Source: Streptomyces fodineus
GTDB taxonomy: Bacteria > Actinomycetota > Actinomycetes > Streptomycetales > Streptomycetaceae
Direction of reading: 5' to 3'
DNA length: 64,000 nt
Assembly: GCF_001735805.1 (NCBI RefSeq)
Contig: NZ_CP017248.1
Span: 4,588,001-4,652,000, forward strand
Shown here: positions 62,297 through 64,000 of the stretch, piece after piece
How the letters are laid out: every line of letters starts with the position of its first letter
Numbering within the stretch: the stretch's first letter is position 1
Position numbers and translations under genes: made by a program
The notes under the pieces: generated by a model
Told to the model about the DNA's origin: nothing
Database searches by the model: none
The model's input: the letters and a program-made list of their open reading frames with translations, nothing else

Positions 62297-63496
62297 TCAC
62301 AGGGCGCAGCTGTCCGTACCCACCTGCTCGTTCGCCGTACGTCCCTTTGCGATGTCGGGCTGGATCTCGTCCGACGTGAGGGCGTAACCGGTCTCGGCGT
62401 CGTCGAGGGACTTGGCGAAGACCACGCCGTACACCCGGCCGTCGGGGGTGAGCAGCGGACCGCCCGAGTTGCCCTGGCGGACGACCGTGTACAGCGAGTA
62501 GACGTCACGGCGGACGGTGCCGCGGTGGTAGATGTCCGGGCCGTTGGCCGTGATGCGCCCGCGCACGCGCGCGGCGCGCACGTCGTACGAGCCGTTCTCC
62601 GGGAAGCCCGCGACGATCGCGCCGTCGCCGCCGGCCGCCTCGTGGGCGGAGAACTTCAGGGCGTGCGCCTTCAGGTCGGGTACGTCGAGCACGGCGATGT
62701 CGCGCTTCCAGTCGTACAGGACGACCTTGGCGTCGTACCTGCGGCCCTCGCCGCCTATCTGCACGGTGGGGGCGTCGACGCCGCCCACCACGTGCGCGTT
62801 GGTCATGACCCGGCGGTCGGCGAAGACGAAGCCGGTGCCCTCCAGGACCTTGCCGCAGCTCTGGGCGGTGCCGGTGACCTTGACGATGGACCGCTGGGCG
62901 CGCAGGGTGACCGGGCTGTTCGCAAGGGCCGGGTCGGGCGGCTGGACGTCCTTGATCGGCTCGTTGGCGAACGGGCTGAAGACCTGCGGGAGGCCGTTCT
63001 GGGCGAGGACGGAGGAGAAGTCCGCGAACCAGGTGTCGGCCTGTGCGGGCAGCGCCCGGGAGACACCCAGGAGCACCTTGGAGCCGCGGACCTCCCTGCC
63101 GAGCGTGGGCAGGGTGGTGCCGGCCAGGGCGGACCCGATCAGCCAGGCCACGAGCAGCATGGCGACGACGTTGACCAGGGCGCCGCCGGTGGCGTCCAGG
63201 GCGCGGGCCGGGGACCACGTGATGTACCGGCGGAGCTTGTTGCCGAGGTGGGTGGTCAGAGCCTGGCCGACGGAGGCGCAGACGATGACGACGACCACGG
63301 CGACCACGGCGGCGGTGGTGCCGACGTTCGCGTTGTCCGTCACGGCGTCCCAGATCACCGGCAGCGTGTACACGGCGACGAGGCCACCGCCCAGGAACCC
63401 GATCACCGACAGGATGCCGACGACGAAGCCCTGGCGATAGCCCACGACCGCGAACCACACGGCCGCAACCAGCAACAGGATGTCCAGCACGTTCAC
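62297..63496 (-). CDS. MarP-type membrane serine protease (CvpA + trypsin-like)
   Basis: 399 residues. Four N-terminal hydrophobic segments of the CvpA type (1-130) anchor a periplasm-like (extracytoplasmic) trypsin-fold protease. Catalytic His in MTNAHVVGG, Asp in RDIAVLDV and Ser in RQGNSGGPLL are all present, with an expected disulphide. In mycobacteria MarP is needed for acid resistance; a stress or envelope role is expected here. ATG 63496 starts directly with the first membrane segment. Confidence 0.9.
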   Translation of the reverse strand: MNVLDILLLVAAVWFAVVGYRQGFVVGILSVIGFLGGGLVAVYTLPVIWDAVTDNANVGTTAAVVAVVVVIVCASVGQALTTHLGNKLRRYITWSPARALDATGGALVNVVAMLLVAWLIGSALAGTTLPTLGREVRGSKVLLGVSRALPAQADTWFADFSSVLAQNGLPQVFSPFANEPIKDVQPPDPALANSPVTLRAQRSIVKVTGTAQSCGKVLEGTGFVFADRRVMTNAHVVGGVDAPTVQIGGEGRRYDAKVVLYDWKRDIAVLDVPDLKAHALKFSAHEAAGGDGAIVAGFPENGSYDVRAARVRGRITANGPDIYHRGTVRRDVYSLYTVVRQGNSGGPLLTPDGRVYGVVFAKSLDDAETGYALTSDEIQPDIAKGRTANEQVGTDSCAL

Positions 63497-63612
63497 TGCT
63501 TCAGGCCTCGCCTACTCACTCCGGTCCCCGCAGCCCGGCCGGAGGTCCGGCCCGCCACGCAGTGGCACAGGGACCCAGCGTCCCCCGGGAAACACCGCAC
63601 GGGATCACCCTG

Positions 63613-64000
63613 TCACGACCGCCAGTCGAGTGGGACCTGCTTGTCCGTGTCCCAGGGGCGCTCCCAGCCCGCGAAATGCAGCAGGCGGTCGATCACTCCG
63701 GCCGTGAAACCCCACACCAGGGCCGATTCGACCAGGAATGCCGGGCCTCGATGGCCGCTGGGGTGGACGGTGGTGGCGCGGTTGGCGGGGTCCGTGAGAT
63801 CCGCCACGGGGACCGTGAAAACGCGTGCCGTCTCGTTCGGATCGACGACGCCGACGGGGCTGGGCGCACGCCACCAGCCGAGTACGGGGGTGACGACGAA
63901 ACCGCTCACCGGGATGTACAGCGCGGGGAGCACGCCGAAGAGCTGGACGCCGGAGGGATCCAGGCCGGTCTCCTCCTCGGCCTCGCGCAGCGCGGCTCTG
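63613..64000 (-). CDS. Nudix hydrolase (CoA pyrophosphatase type), 3' part
   Basis: The gene runs off the right edge. The visible part begins inside the Nudix box (RAALREAEEETGLD) and includes the following strand FGVLPALYIPVSGF and WGFTAGVIDRLL, both typical of CoA-pyrophosphatase-like Nudix proteins. It would hydrolyse CoA or derivatives. The N-terminal half is missing. Confidence 0.85.
   Translation of the reverse strand, partial: RAALREAEEETGLDPSGVQLFGVLPALYIPVSGFVVTPVLGWWRAPSPVGVVDPNETARVFTVPVADLTDPANRATTVHPSGHRGPAFLVESALVWGFTAGVIDRLLHFAGWERPWDTDKQVPLDWRS

Overview
The window is a GC-rich actinobacterial chromosome segment, almost certainly Streptomyces. The evidence is GTG and TTG starts, ATGA/GTGA-coupled operons, bldG with its partner ATPase, the MFS-thymidylate kinase fusion, topA, hppA, a Tad-type pilus locus, and a SARP-controlled type II polyketide cluster. 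No insertion sequence, CRISPR array or rRNA was seen.

Left third (1 to about 22.5 kb, running off the left edge): a specialised-metabolite gene cluster that I do not recognise as any known one. It has an aromatic type II PKS core: acyltransferase fragment, ACP, KS-alpha, chain-length factor, ActIII-like ketoreductase, ActIV-like metallo-beta-lactamase-fold cyclase, SnoaL-like and SRPBCC proteins, an acyl-CoA carboxylase beta subunit and a phosphopantetheinyl transferase. Interleaved with it are a YcaO/ThiF-like azoline-type cyclodehydratase with a small precursor-like protein, a HemN-type radical SAM enzyme, an acyl-AMP ligase fused to an alpha/beta hydrolase, a DNA glycosylase and a DHA2 efflux pump. 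Regulation appears to run through a DesK/DesR-like pair and a SARP. Paired TCGAGC heptamers with 11-bp spacing, the classical SARP operator, lie in front of the carboxylase, efflux and radical SAM genes, and a weaker pair precedes the ACP. The carboxylase mRNA is probably leaderless. The combination suggests either an aromatic polyketide-RiPP hybrid or two adjacent co-regulated pathways, with the glycosylase as possible self-resistance against a DNA-damaging product. A metK gene closes the cluster and probably boosts S-adenosylmethionine supply.

Boundary (23.9 kb): a tRNA-Thr(CGU) gene separates the cluster from conserved core genes. It is a plausible island integration target, with its 3' end facing the cluster.

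Middle (24 to 51.5 kb): core genes mostly on the minus strand. They are a secreted lipoprotein peptidase, DNA polymerase III delta', the MFS-thymidylate kinase fusion, topA, a methyltransferase, a lipoprotein, the proton pyrophosphatase hppA, an anti-sigma-type ATPase and bldG. A DUF1998 helicase on the plus strand converges with a Tad/Flp pilus operon (Ssd/CpaE, TadA, TadB, TadC, Flp-like pilin, TadE and a TadE-like protein with an expanded Gly/Pro tail). A HAD phosphatase follows, with an Arg-rich mini-ORF and a hairpin upstream.

Right (50.7 to 64 kb): a degenerate Fic-like protein whose start codon lies in an 18-bp palindrome, a MinD/CooC-like ATPase, a deacetylase-like lipoprotein, a SulP-carbonic anhydrase fusion, acetyl-CoA synthetase, NhaA, a holin-superfamily membrane protein, an epoxide-hydrolase-like enzyme, a MarP-type serine protease and a truncated Nudix CoA pyrophosphatase at the right edge.
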